Source: JAFDVL01 sp031371805 (lineage in GTDB: Bacteria > Acidobacteriota > Blastocatellia > RBC074). Taken from it: a stretch of 5,968 bases of DNA. Positions 1-4,854 of this stretch are shown piece by piece (within the stretch, counting starts at the first letter, position 1; every line of letters starts with the position of its first letter). The position numbers were made by a program, and so were the translations under genes. The stretch is from NCBI GenBank assembly GCA_031371805.1, contig JANMKB010000085.1, positions 1-5,968 of the forward strand, read 5' to 3'. Under the pieces are notes generated by a model, which was not told the origin of the DNA, made no database searches, and saw only the letters and a list, made by a program, of their open reading frames with translations.

Positions 1-463
1 GTCCCAGCAGTGATGGTGCAGCCTGCGCTTTGGCGATCAGGCTTTTTGCGTCGAGGTCAACGGAAGAGATGCAGGCCCGCATCGCGCCTTTTTCGCGGAT
101 GTGACGCACGAGGGCGCGTGTGTCAATTTCTGAAATACCGACGATGCCATACTGTTTCAGATAATCGTCCAGCGACATAGTTGAGCGCCAGTTGGAAGTA
201 ACTTCGGAATATTCACGTACTACAAAGCCTTCGATAAAAGGGCGGCGCGCTTCGATGTCTTCGGGATTGACGCCGTAATTACCGATGAGCGGATAGGTCA
301 TCGTGACAATTTGTCCGGCGTAAGATGGGTCGGTGAGAATTTCCTGATAACCGGTCATCGCAGTATTAAAAACTACTTCGCCGGTTCGTTCACCGCTTGC
401 GCCCCAGGCGCGGCCACGAAAGATGCGCCCGTCTTCCAGCGCAAGTATGGCTTCATTGGTCAT
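1..463 (-). CDS. carA: Carbamoyl-phosphate synthase small subunit (N-terminal part, cut by window edge)
   Basis: CarA is the glutaminase subunit of carbamoyl-phosphate synthase; it passes ammonia to CarB for arginine and pyrimidine synthesis in the cytoplasm. Reading leftward from the ATG at 463, 154 residues are visible, beginning MTNEAILALEDGRIFRGRAW. Family signatures follow in order: FNTAMTGYQEILTDPSYAGQ near residues 33-52, TYPLIGNYGVNPED near 56-69, EGFVVREYSEV near 77-87, and GISEIDTRALVRHIREKGAMR near 112-132. Together they form the CPSase small-chain N-terminal domain. The class I glutamine amidotransferase domain with the catalytic Cys-His-Glu lies beyond base 1, so activity cannot be judged; the family is usually about 370-390 residues. 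An AAGGA (476-480, read on the minus strand) sits 12 bases before the ATG, a slightly long spacing. It follows lepB by 52 bases with no visible terminator, suggesting co-transcription. Identification is firm; the operon is inferred. Confidence 0.96.
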   Translation of the reverse strand, partial: MTNEAILALEDGRIFRGRAWGASGERTGEVVFNTAMTGYQEILTDPSYAGQIVTMTYPLIGNYGVNPEDIEARRPFIEGFVVREYSEVTSNWRSTMSLDDYLKQYGIVGISEIDTRALVRHIREKGAMRACISSVDLDAKSLIAKAQAAPSLLG

Positions 464-515
464 TTCTTTTGGAGTTCCTTATGAGATTGTAAATTTGAAA
501 AATAGCGCGGCGAAA

Positions 516-1178
516 TTATTTATCAAGTCCACCAACGCGTGCGAACCAGTTTTCAGGCGAGTAATAACGAAACATCGCCTTGCCATAAATATATCTTTCC
601 GGCACCAGTCCCCAGTCCCGGCTATCGCTGCTGTAAACTCGATTGTCGCCCATGACAAAATAATGGTGAGAATCTACTTCTCTCGTGACTGTTCGATGAG
701 AGAAATCATTCAATGCTTCTTCCGATAAATATGATTCGTTTTGCAGCACACCATTGATGAATAATTTGCCGTTTTCGTACATCAATTTTTCGCCGGGCAA
801 ACCAACTACGCGTTTGATATAAGATTTTGACGGGTCGTTCGGAAAATATAAAACGACAATATCACCGCGTTTGATGGGTTGTTTGTCGCCAATCCATTCG
901 CGGATTGGATAGAGAATTTGATTGACGAAAATGCGGTCGCGGTCAAGCAGTTTCGGCTTCATGCTTTCGCCTTCGACACGCACCGGTCGCACCACGAAAA
1001 AAACAATAAACAGGGCGATCAAACAGGCAATGATGATGTCGCGCAGCAGGGAACGCGCTTCGGCCCAGAGGCTTTTCGGTTCGCTGCTCTCCTGCTGTGG
1101 AGCTAGGAAATGCGGTATTTCGCGGATGTTTGTGTCGTCCTCGGCTCTGATTCCTACGAATTGCGTTTCGTTTGTCAT
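516..1178 (-). CDS. lepB: Signal peptidase I
   Basis: This 220-residue inner-membrane serine protease (family S26) cuts signal peptides from exported proteins. One membrane segment lies at about residues 47-63 (DIIIACLIALFIVFFVV), after a polar cytoplasmic tail of about 46 residues. The catalytic serine is S72 in GESMKP. The general-base lysine is K122 in the box RGDIVVLYF...SYIKRVVGLPGE. The last conserved box is MGDNRVYSSDSRDWG at 176-190. All catalytic elements are present, so the enzyme should be active. The start at 1178 is bounded by an in-frame TAA only six codons upstream, which is the stop of the preceding gene. No Shine-Dalgarno sequence is visible in the 15-base gap, so translation may be coupled to the upstream gene. 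It is compact, closer to short Gram-positive-style LepB than to E. coli LepB (two membrane segments). Its position between the yggX-like gene and carA suggests a housekeeping operon. Confidence 0.96.
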   Translation of the reverse strand: MTNETQFVGIRAEDDTNIREIPHFLAPQQESSEPKSLWAEARSLLRDIIIACLIALFIVFFVVRPVRVEGESMKPKLLDRDRIFVNQILYPIREWIGDKQPIKRGDIVVLYFPNDPSKSYIKRVVGLPGEKLMYENGKLFINGVLQNESYLSEEALNDFSHRTVTREVDSHHYFVMGDNRVYSSDSRDWGLVPERYIYGKAMFRYYSPENWFARVGGLDK

Positions 1179-1193
1179 ACGGTTGTCAGGGGC

Positions 1194-1478
1194 TTAGTGT
1201 TTGATTGTTCCTTCTAACGAACTATCAATATTTGCTTGTGGCAACTCGCCTTCGTGAAAAAGAAATTGCTTCATGTTATCAATTAAAAATTTCTGATGCT
1301 CAGGATTGATCGTACTGAGTCCGAAATGATTGATAAGCTGATTTTGTTTCGCCAACCACTCCGTCCAGCATTTCTGACAGGTTTTTTCGTGAATTTTCTG
1401 ACCCAGCGCGTTGCTGAACGGAGCCGCCTTCATCCCCGACATTTTATTCCCACAACAGGCACAATTAATCGTCGCCAT
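1194..1478 (-). CDS. YggX-like Fe(2+)-trafficking / oxidative damage protection protein, four-cysteine variant
   Basis: A 94-residue cytoplasmic protein. Residues 26-76 (GQKIHEK...CWTEWLAKQNQLINHFGL...NPEHQKFLIDNMKQFLF) follow the YggX pattern G-x-R/K-I...W-x-x-W...Q-x-x-L-I-N-x-x-x-L...F-L-F. YggX in enterics protects Fe-S clusters from oxidation and is proposed to handle labile iron. The N-terminus differs from E. coli YggX: it has C6-A-C-C9 and a second CxxC at C34-x-x-C37, inside the helix just before the conserved W38. These two pairs could form a zinc- or iron-binding knuckle (inference). A polar tail of about 15 residues follows the domain. The ATG at 1478 has GAGG at 1485-1488 (minus strand) six bases upstream. 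It is the first gene of the leftward set and lies 15 bases before lepB in the same reading frame. The family call is good; the exact role is less sure. Confidence 0.82.
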   Translation of the reverse strand: MATINCACCGNKMSGMKAAPFSNALGQKIHEKTCQKCWTEWLAKQNQLINHFGLSTINPEHQKFLIDNMKQFLFHEGELPQANIDSSLEGTIKH

Positions 1479-1517
1479 TATTTACCTCAAAAATTAACTT
1501 TACGCGAAAGAAGCAAC

Positions 1518-1526
1518 ATTTTAGCA
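1518..1526 (-). promoter_or_regulatory. Extended -10 promoter for the yggX-like/lepB/carA set
   Basis: Read on the minus strand, TGC-TAAAAT gives an extended -10 element: TG one base before a five-of-six match to TATAAT. The hexamer is at 1518-1523 and the TG at 1525-1526. Seventeen bases further upstream only a weak -35 (TTCTGT) is present, as is usual for extended -10 promoters. The predicted start near 1511 gives a leader of roughly 33 bases to the ATG at 1478. Motif reading only; not tested. Confidence 0.5.
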
Positions 1527-1596
1527 CAAGGATTACCGAGACAGAATATGCGAGGGGCAGGGAAATATCCTGAAGCCGGATTTACCCACCTCCGTG

Positions 1597-1605
1597 TGTT
1601 ATAAT
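1597..1605 (+). promoter_or_regulatory. Extended -10 promoter for queD-orf-thiO
   Basis: TGT-TATAAT is a perfect -10 hexamer at 1600-1605 with an extended TG at 1597-1598. There is no good -35 at standard spacing (best is GGATTT around 1578-1583). The predicted transcription start near 1612 leaves a leader of about 40 bases before the queD ATG at 1653. It points away from the leftward extended -10 at 1518-1526, so this intergenic stretch is a divergent control region with about 70 bases between the two elements. Confidence 0.55.
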
Positions 1606-1623
1606 TCGCACTTATTTAGAGAT

Positions 1624-1641
1624 GGCAAGCCAAAGGTTGCC
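1624..1641 (+). other. Small hairpin in the queD leader
   Basis: GGCAA at 1624-1628 can pair with TTGCC at 1637-1641 around an eight-base loop, 11 bases before the queD start codon. The stem is only five base pairs, so it could be chance. It lies where a Shine-Dalgarno sequence would be expected, and no clear one is present. I see no match to known preQ1 riboswitch cores, so no riboswitch is called. Confidence 0.2.
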
Positions 1642-1652
1642 GGATATTTTTT

Positions 1653-2027
1653 ATGCGTGAATTGATGATTCAGTTGAGCTTTTCTTCCGCTCATTTATTG
1701 CGAAATTACGCTGGCAAATGCGCAAATTTGCATGGGCATAATTATCGCGTTGAAGTTTATGTGCGGGGCCATAAATTGGACAAGGCTGACATGCTGGCAG
1801 ATTTTGCTGAAATTAAAACTGCCACGCGCAAAGTAGTTGATTACCTTGACCATAAAAACATTAACGAGTTGCCGCCGTTCGACAGGGAAATGAATCCAAC
1901 GGCTGAACGGTTGGCAGAATATTTTTTAGCTGAAGTCGCACGCGACATTAACAACCAGCGTGTGCAGGTTTACAAAGTACGAATTTGGGAAACAGATACT
2001 TGTGCGGCAACGTATGAGCTTGATTAA
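1653..2027 (+). CDS. queD: 6-carboxytetrahydropterin synthase / 6-pyruvoyl-tetrahydropterin synthase family protein
   Basis: This 124-residue cytoplasmic enzyme belongs to the QueD/PTPS family. QueD converts dihydroneopterin triphosphate to 6-carboxytetrahydropterin, the second step towards preQ0 and queuosine; relatives make 6-pyruvoyl-tetrahydropterin. The zinc ligands are H14 (SSAHLL), H27 and H29 (LHGHNY). The catalytic cysteine is C23 in the QueD-type spacing CxxxHGHNY. The D66-H67 pair (YLDHKNINE) and E113 (WETDTC) complete the expected set. ADFAEIK (49-55) and NPTAERLAEYF (81-91) are further family signatures, and the length is typical. The ATG at 1653 was kept because it precedes the first core strand; an internal ATG at 1665 is the alternative. 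No strong ribosome binding site is visible. No queC, queE or queF is in the window, so substrate choice within the family rests on the motif alone. It is first of a likely three-gene transcript with the 84-residue ORF and thiO. Confidence 0.92.
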   Translation: MRELMIQLSFSSAHLLRNYAGKCANLHGHNYRVEVYVRGHKLDKADMLADFAEIKTATRKVVDYLDHKNINELPPFDREMNPTAERLAEYFLAEVARDINNQRVQVYKVRIWETDTCAATYELD

Positions 2028-2033
2028 AAGGAG
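2027..2033 (+). promoter_or_regulatory. Strong ribosome binding site for the small unknown gene
   Basis: AAAGGAG starts within the queD stop codon and sits seven bases before the ATG at 2041. It fixes the start of the 84-residue gene there, rather than at an in-frame upstream codon (1960) that would overlap queD by 68 bases. Confidence 0.85.
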
Positions 2034-2040
2034 TACAACT

Positions 2041-2295
2041 ATGTCAGAAACAACGAACCCTGAAATAAATTTGGTAGATGATTTCTTTTCTTCCATTTGG
2101 GCAGCGATGCCGGAAAGCACTGCGAACACCATCGCGGGCATTAAAAAAGATTTTCTCAATGGACTGAAAAGCACAATTGATTCCATGGTAGATCAGGAAA
2201 TCAATTGTCTTGATCGCCATCTGGAAAATGCTCGTCACAAACGCGCAGAAACAAACAAATCCACCCAGAAAACAACCACCGAAAACCCGCTGTAA
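2041..2295 (+). CDS. Small protein of unknown function between queD and thiO
   Basis: I do not recognise this 84-residue protein (MSETTNPEINLVDDFFSSIW...). Residues 10-65 look helical and amphipathic: a first segment LVDDFFSSIWAAMP, a second around TANTIAGIKKDFLNGLKSTIDSMV, and a third DQEINCLDRHLENARHKR that is charged. The last ~15 residues are Thr/Lys/Asn-rich and probably disordered. There is no signal peptide, no convincing membrane segment and no obvious metal or catalytic motif; C56 is the single cysteine. The excellent ribosome binding site, 13-base spacing from queD and 12-base spacing to thiO argue strongly that it is a real gene in the same transcript. A small helical cytoplasmic protein, perhaps a partner of a neighbouring product, is as far as inference goes. 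Confidence 0.78.
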   Translation: MSETTNPEINLVDDFFSSIWAAMPESTANTIAGIKKDFLNGLKSTIDSMVDQEINCLDRHLENARHKRAETNKSTQKTTTENPL

Positions 2296-2307
2296 GCTCG
2301 CTTCTGG

Positions 2308-3441
2308 ATGTCATCATTGCAATTACAATTTGACGCCGCGATTATCGGCGGTGGGGTAATTGGCTGTTCCATTGCCTGGCGTTTAGCGCAGGCTGGCCTG
2401 CGTGTCGCCGTGGTTGAACGTGGTGAAATCGGTCGTGAAGCTTCGTGGGCAGCGGGTGGAATGCTCGCGCCGCTGGCCGAAGCGAATAAAGCGGATGCGT
2501 TTTTTGCATGCGCTGTCGCCAGCCGTGCGCTGTATGCGGATTTTGCCCGTGAATTGCGCGAGGACACAAGCATAGACATCGAATATCGCACCGAAGGAAC
2601 TTTATATTTAGCCCTAACGGATGAAGACGAAGAAGAACTTGAGCAGCGCTGGCAATGGCAACACGCCGCCGGGTTGCAGGTAAAAAAGCTCAAGGCTGAT
2701 TGTGTGCTGAAACTTGAGCCGACGCTGAATCCAAAATTACGCTGGGCTTTGCAATTCCCTGACGATCATCAGGTCAATAATCGCCAGTTGGTTACTGCGC
2801 TGGAAATCGCAACAAGAAAATCCGGTGTTGAAGTTTTTACTCAGACTGAAGTTGAGAACGTTGTAATTTCAGGCAACCAGGTTACTGGCGTAGCTACTTC
2901 ACGCGGAGAAATAAAAGCTAACTCAGTCATCATTGCTGCCGGGACTTGGTCAGGACTGATTGCAGCAAAAATCAAATCACACCTTGAGCCGGTGCGCGGG
3001 CAAATGATCGCGCTGGAAATGGCCGCAACGAAATTAAAGCACGTCATTTATTCGTCACGTGGTTACCTGATTCCACGTTTGAGTGGAGTTGTAATAGCCG
3101 GTGCTACGACGGAGCGGGTGGGGTATGACAAGGCAGTCACGGCAGGTGGCATATCTTCTATTGTAGAAAATGCTGTGGAAATAATGCCGCAGGCAAAGGA
3201 GTTGAAAATTAAGGAAACGTGGTCTGGCTTGCGCCCCGGCTCTTCTGATGAATTGCCGATCCTGGGCAACGATCCAAAAATCACAGGATTAGTGTATGCA
3301 ACAGGGCATTATCGCAATGGAATTTTATTGACGCCGCTTACTGCCCAGGCGATTAGTCAGCTTGTGCTGCGTGGTGCGAGCGAATTTAATTTGCAAGCGT
3401 TTAGCCCCGAACGTTTTGCGGTAAACGCTACCTTCGCCTGA
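2308..3441 (+). CDS. thiO: Glycine oxidase ThiO (FAD-dependent amino acid oxidase)
   Basis: A 377-residue flavoenzyme of the DAO/GlpO fold. ThiO oxidises glycine to iminoacetate (dehydroglycine) and hydrogen peroxide, feeding thiazole synthase ThiG in aerobic thiamine synthesis. The Rossmann FAD motif GGGVIG is at 14-19, with E38 (VVERGEIG) as the likely ribose-binding acid. ASWAAGGMLAP at 45-55 is the second FAD signature. PVRGQM at 228-233, WSGLRPGSSDELPILG at 305-320 and ATGHYRNGILLTP at 331-343 are the C-terminal FAD and substrate boxes; R309 and R336 are candidates for carboxylate binding. The length is normal. The ATG at 2308 is the only sensible start before the FAD motif; it lacks a clear ribosome binding site and may be translationally coupled. 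No thiS, thiG or thiE is in the window. The 3' end overlaps the convergent Nudix gene by 14 bases. Other D-amino acid or sarcosine oxidases share the fold, but the GLRPGSSDELPILG box favours ThiO. Confidence 0.9.
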   Translation: MSSLQLQFDAAIIGGGVIGCSIAWRLAQAGLRVAVVERGEIGREASWAAGGMLAPLAEANKADAFFACAVASRALYADFARELREDTSIDIEYRTEGTLYLALTDEDEEELEQRWQWQHAAGLQVKKLKADCVLKLEPTLNPKLRWALQFPDDHQVNNRQLVTALEIATRKSGVEVFTQTEVENVVISGNQVTGVATSRGEIKANSVIIAAGTWSGLIAAKIKSHLEPVRGQMIALEMAATKLKHVIYSSRGYLIPRLSGVVIAGATTERVGYDKAVTAGGISSIVENAVEIMPQAKELKIKETWSGLRPGSSDELPILGNDPKITGLVYATGHYRNGILLTPLTAQAISQLVLRGASEFNLQAFSPERFAVNATFA

Positions 3442-4018
3442 GCGCATAAAATAATCCAATCAAAGTTTTCGCATCTCGAATTTCTCCGTGCTCAATCATT
3501 ATCTCAATTTCTGGCAGGCCAAAGCTTTTTACTTCGCTGATGATTTCGCCTGCATCAAGAGCTTGTTCGCGTTTGACCAGATTCTCAGCAAAGTAGAAGT
3601 GCATTAACTCGTCGCCGCTGCCAGGAATCGCATAACACTCCGCAAATTTTTCCAGTTTTCCGGCTTCGTATCCGGCTTCCTCTATTAGCTCGCGTGCCGC
3701 ACAAGCAGCAGGATTTTCGGCGGCTGTCACTCGTTGATTTTCTTCGCGTCCGGTCAGTGTCCCGGCGGGCAATTCCCACAGTTCATCATTTACTGCATAG
3801 CGGTATTGCCGCAGCAATAAAATTTGCTGCGCCGTGAGAAATGGCACGATCACGCAAATTCCGGGATGACGAATCAGGGAACGCGTAATGACTTGACCGG
3901 TTTGCTGATTGAGAATTTTTTCTCGATTGACCAGCCAGCGTAATTCTTCGCCATGTGCGGTTTGGCGTACTTCGCGGTGCGTGGTGATTGCTTCCTGCCA
4001 GGTAAATAAATTTTTCAT
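3428..4018 (-). CDS. Nudix hydrolase (ADP-ribose pyrophosphatase-like) with an expanded Nudix box
   Basis: A 196-residue cytoplasmic hydrolase of X-linked nucleoside diphosphates. The order HPGICVIVPF (51-60), ILLLRQYRYAVNDELWELPAGTL (66-88) and ARELIEEAGY (108-117) is that of the ADP-ribose pyrophosphatase branch, which converts ADP-ribose to AMP and ribose 5-phosphate. The metal-binding core RELIEEAG (109-116; E110, E113, E114) is intact. The box as a whole is stretched: G86-x5-E92 is followed by 16 residues before R109, whereas the consensus has seven, so there are about nine extra residues (E93-A100 region). YAIPGSGDELMHFYFA (129-144) matches the ADPRase loop near the substrate. The ATG at 4018 is bounded by an in-frame TAA four codons upstream; no clear ribosome binding site is seen. 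Its end overlaps thiO tail to tail by 14 bases. Specificity (ADP-ribose, GDP-sugar or other) cannot be decided from sequence. Confidence 0.9.
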   Translation of the reverse strand: MKNLFTWQEAITTHREVRQTAHGEELRWLVNREKILNQQTGQVITRSLIRHPGICVIVPFLTAQQILLLRQYRYAVNDELWELPAGTLTGREENQRVTAAENPAACAARELIEEAGYEAGKLEKFAECYAIPGSGDELMHFYFAENLVKREQALDAGEIISEVKSFGLPEIEIMIEHGEIRDAKTLIGLFYALRRR

Positions 4019-4036
4019 CGTGACACTTTAGGCGAA

Positions 4037-4045
4037 TTTTTAGCA
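4037..4045 (-). promoter_or_regulatory. Possible extended -10 promoter for the Nudix gene
   Basis: On the minus strand TGC-TAAAAA resembles the TGC-TAAAAT element before the yggX-like gene. The hexamer is at 4037-4042 and the TG at 4044-4045. No good -35 is seen. A start near 4030 would leave a very short leader of about 11 bases, which fits the absence of a Shine-Dalgarno sequence. Confidence 0.3.
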
Positions 4046-4056
4046 TCTTTGGATCA

Positions 4057-4085
4057 TTGACTTTAATTCATTGCAAATCTATGCT
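4057..4085 (+). promoter_or_regulatory. Sigma-70-type promoter for the TlpA-like gene
   Basis: TTGACT (4057-4062, five of six consensus) and TATGCT (4080-4085, four of six) are separated by exactly 17 bases. The predicted transcription start is near 4092, giving a leader of about 76 bases before the GTG start at 4168. Because the -35 and -10 lie inside the longest possible reading frame, that longer frame cannot be the protein made from this promoter. Confidence 0.65.
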
Positions 4086-4155
4086 TGTACTTGCCCTGCG
4101 GTCAAACGTTAAGGCTTCGTCAATCTCACCCGAACGAAACCAAAATCAATTTATT

Positions 4156-4159
4156 GGAG
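4156..4159 (+). promoter_or_regulatory. Ribosome binding site deciding the GTG start of the TlpA-like gene
   Basis: GGAG lies eight bases upstream of GTG at 4168, in frame with the thioredoxin domain. No comparable site precedes the other in-frame start candidates (TTG at 4057, ATG at 4081). Confidence 0.75.
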
Positions 4160-4167
4160 AAACTTCT

Positions 4168-4758
4168 GTGAACGGTAAAGTTGTATCTATCTCTCGTTAC
4201 GAATTATTTCATGCGCGAATCGTTTGGTTAATGATGCTGACAATGCTGACATTATTCGCACTTTTCAGCCTTAAAATCATCCAGGGAAAAGCGGAAGTGA
4301 AGCCGGGGCAGCTTCCTAAAGAAACAGTTGCACGCCAGACATTTTCCACCACTGACGGAAAAAGATTTAACCTCGAATCTATGCATGGCAAGGTTGTGGT
4401 CATGCAATTTTTCGGTACCTGGTGCGGTTATTCAAAGCGTCAGATTCCCACGATCAATAAGCTGATTGATAACCAAAAATCCAGCGACCTGGAAGTTATC
4501 GGAATGTCGGTAAAAGACCCGCGATCAAATTTGCAGGCCGTCAAACAATTTATCAATGACCAAAAAGTCGGCTATCCGGTGGTTAGTGAAGTTGACGACA
4601 AGTATTTTACTCAGTTTATCAATTCAACCGATGTCTCGGTTCCTCAGACATTAATTTATGGCAGAGATGGTCGCTTAATCGCACACTATCGAGGTTTCAA
4701 TGCGCAGGTTGGCGAGGAAATTGAAGCCAAAGTGAAAACCGAATTGGCGGTCAAATAA
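4168..4758 (+). CDS. Membrane-anchored TlpA-like thioredoxin-fold protein with a CxxS active site
   Basis: A 196-residue protein starting at GTG. Residues 1-17 are cytoplasmic with R10 and R17, and residues 18-38 (IVWLMMLTMLTLFALFSLKII) form a single uncleaved membrane anchor, which should place the thioredoxin domain (about 52-190) in the periplasm. The domain has the TlpA/redoxin order: TFSTTDGKRFNLESMHGKVVVMQFFGTWCGYSKRQIP, the strand DLEVIGMSV (107-115), the expected cis-proline P159 in VSVPQTLIYG, and GRDGRLIAHYRGF (165-177). The active site is W85-C86-G-Y-S89: the second, resolving cysteine of CxxC is replaced by serine, and C86 is the only cysteine in the protein. A classical two-cysteine disulfide exchange is therefore impossible within one chain; a monothiol, mixed-disulfide or thiol-binding role is more likely (inference). 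It is transcribed alone from the promoter at 4057-4085 and ends before the terminator at 4786-4825. Close relatives such as ResA and TlpA serve cytochrome c or oxidase maturation; no such partners are nearby. Confidence 0.85.
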   Translation: MNGKVVSISRYELFHARIVWLMMLTMLTLFALFSLKIIQGKAEVKPGQLPKETVARQTFSTTDGKRFNLESMHGKVVVMQFFGTWCGYSKRQIPTINKLIDNQKSSDLEVIGMSVKDPRSNLQAVKQFINDQKVGYPVVSEVDDKYFTQFINSTDVSVPQTLIYGRDGRLIAHYRGFNAQVGEEIEAKVKTELAVK

Positions 4759-4785
4759 CCAGCAGCAATTTTAATATCTCAAAGC

Positions 4786-4825
4786 AAAAATGCCAGTGGA
4801 CAATTTATTGTCCACTGGCATTTTT
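4786..4825. terminator. Bidirectional intrinsic terminator
   Basis: A perfect 18-base-pair inverted repeat: the left arm 4786-4803 (AAAAATGCCAGTGGACAA) pairs with 4808-4825 around a four-base TTTA loop. The GC-rich core is TGCCAGTGGAC. Each outer arm gives a run of five U in one direction, so it can stop transcription of the TlpA-like gene (27 bases after its stop) and of the convergent TPR gene (29 bases after its stop). Confidence 0.93.
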
Positions 4826-4854
4826 AGTTGTTCAATTCTTTGACTTGATTATCT

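Noticed and set aside
486..491. TACAAT (minus strand) as a separate carA promoter
   Set aside because: No -35-like hexamer at 16-18 bases and no TG extension; carA is better explained as part of the upstream transcript.
423..728. Plus-strand open frame of 101 codons opposite carA and lepB
   Set aside because: It overlaps the 5' end of carA, the intergenic gap and conserved lepB sequence on the other strand, has no family signature and no ribosome binding site.
879..1197. Two overlapping plus-strand open frames opposite lepB
   Set aside because: lepB on the minus strand carries all catalytic boxes here; these frames are its shadows.
1296..1604. Plus-strand open frame across the yggX-like gene and the promoter region
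   Set aside because: It is antisense to a recognisable protein and runs through both divergent promoters.
1612..1652. preQ1 riboswitch upstream of queD
   Set aside because: Only a five-base-pair stem is present, and the A-rich tail and loop signature of preQ1 aptamers are missing.
1960..2040. Upstream extension of the 84-residue protein into queD
   Set aside because: It would overlap queD by 68 bases, while AAAGGAG lies seven bases before the ATG at 2041.
2235..2693. Minus-strand serine/alanine-rich open frame of 152 codons
   Set aside because: Low-complexity shadow of the thiO FAD-binding region; no ribosome binding site or homology features.
3659..3678. Short direct repeat CCGGCTTC four bases apart
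   Set aside because: It encodes the repeated EAG of the Nudix motif EEAGYEAG; no sign of a mobile-element or tandem-repeat origin.
3810..3831. Inverted repeat CGCAGCAA...TTGCTGCG with a six-base loop
   Set aside because: It lies inside the Nudix coding sequence, encodes part of a normal AQQILLL strand, and has no T run; likely coincidence of codon use.
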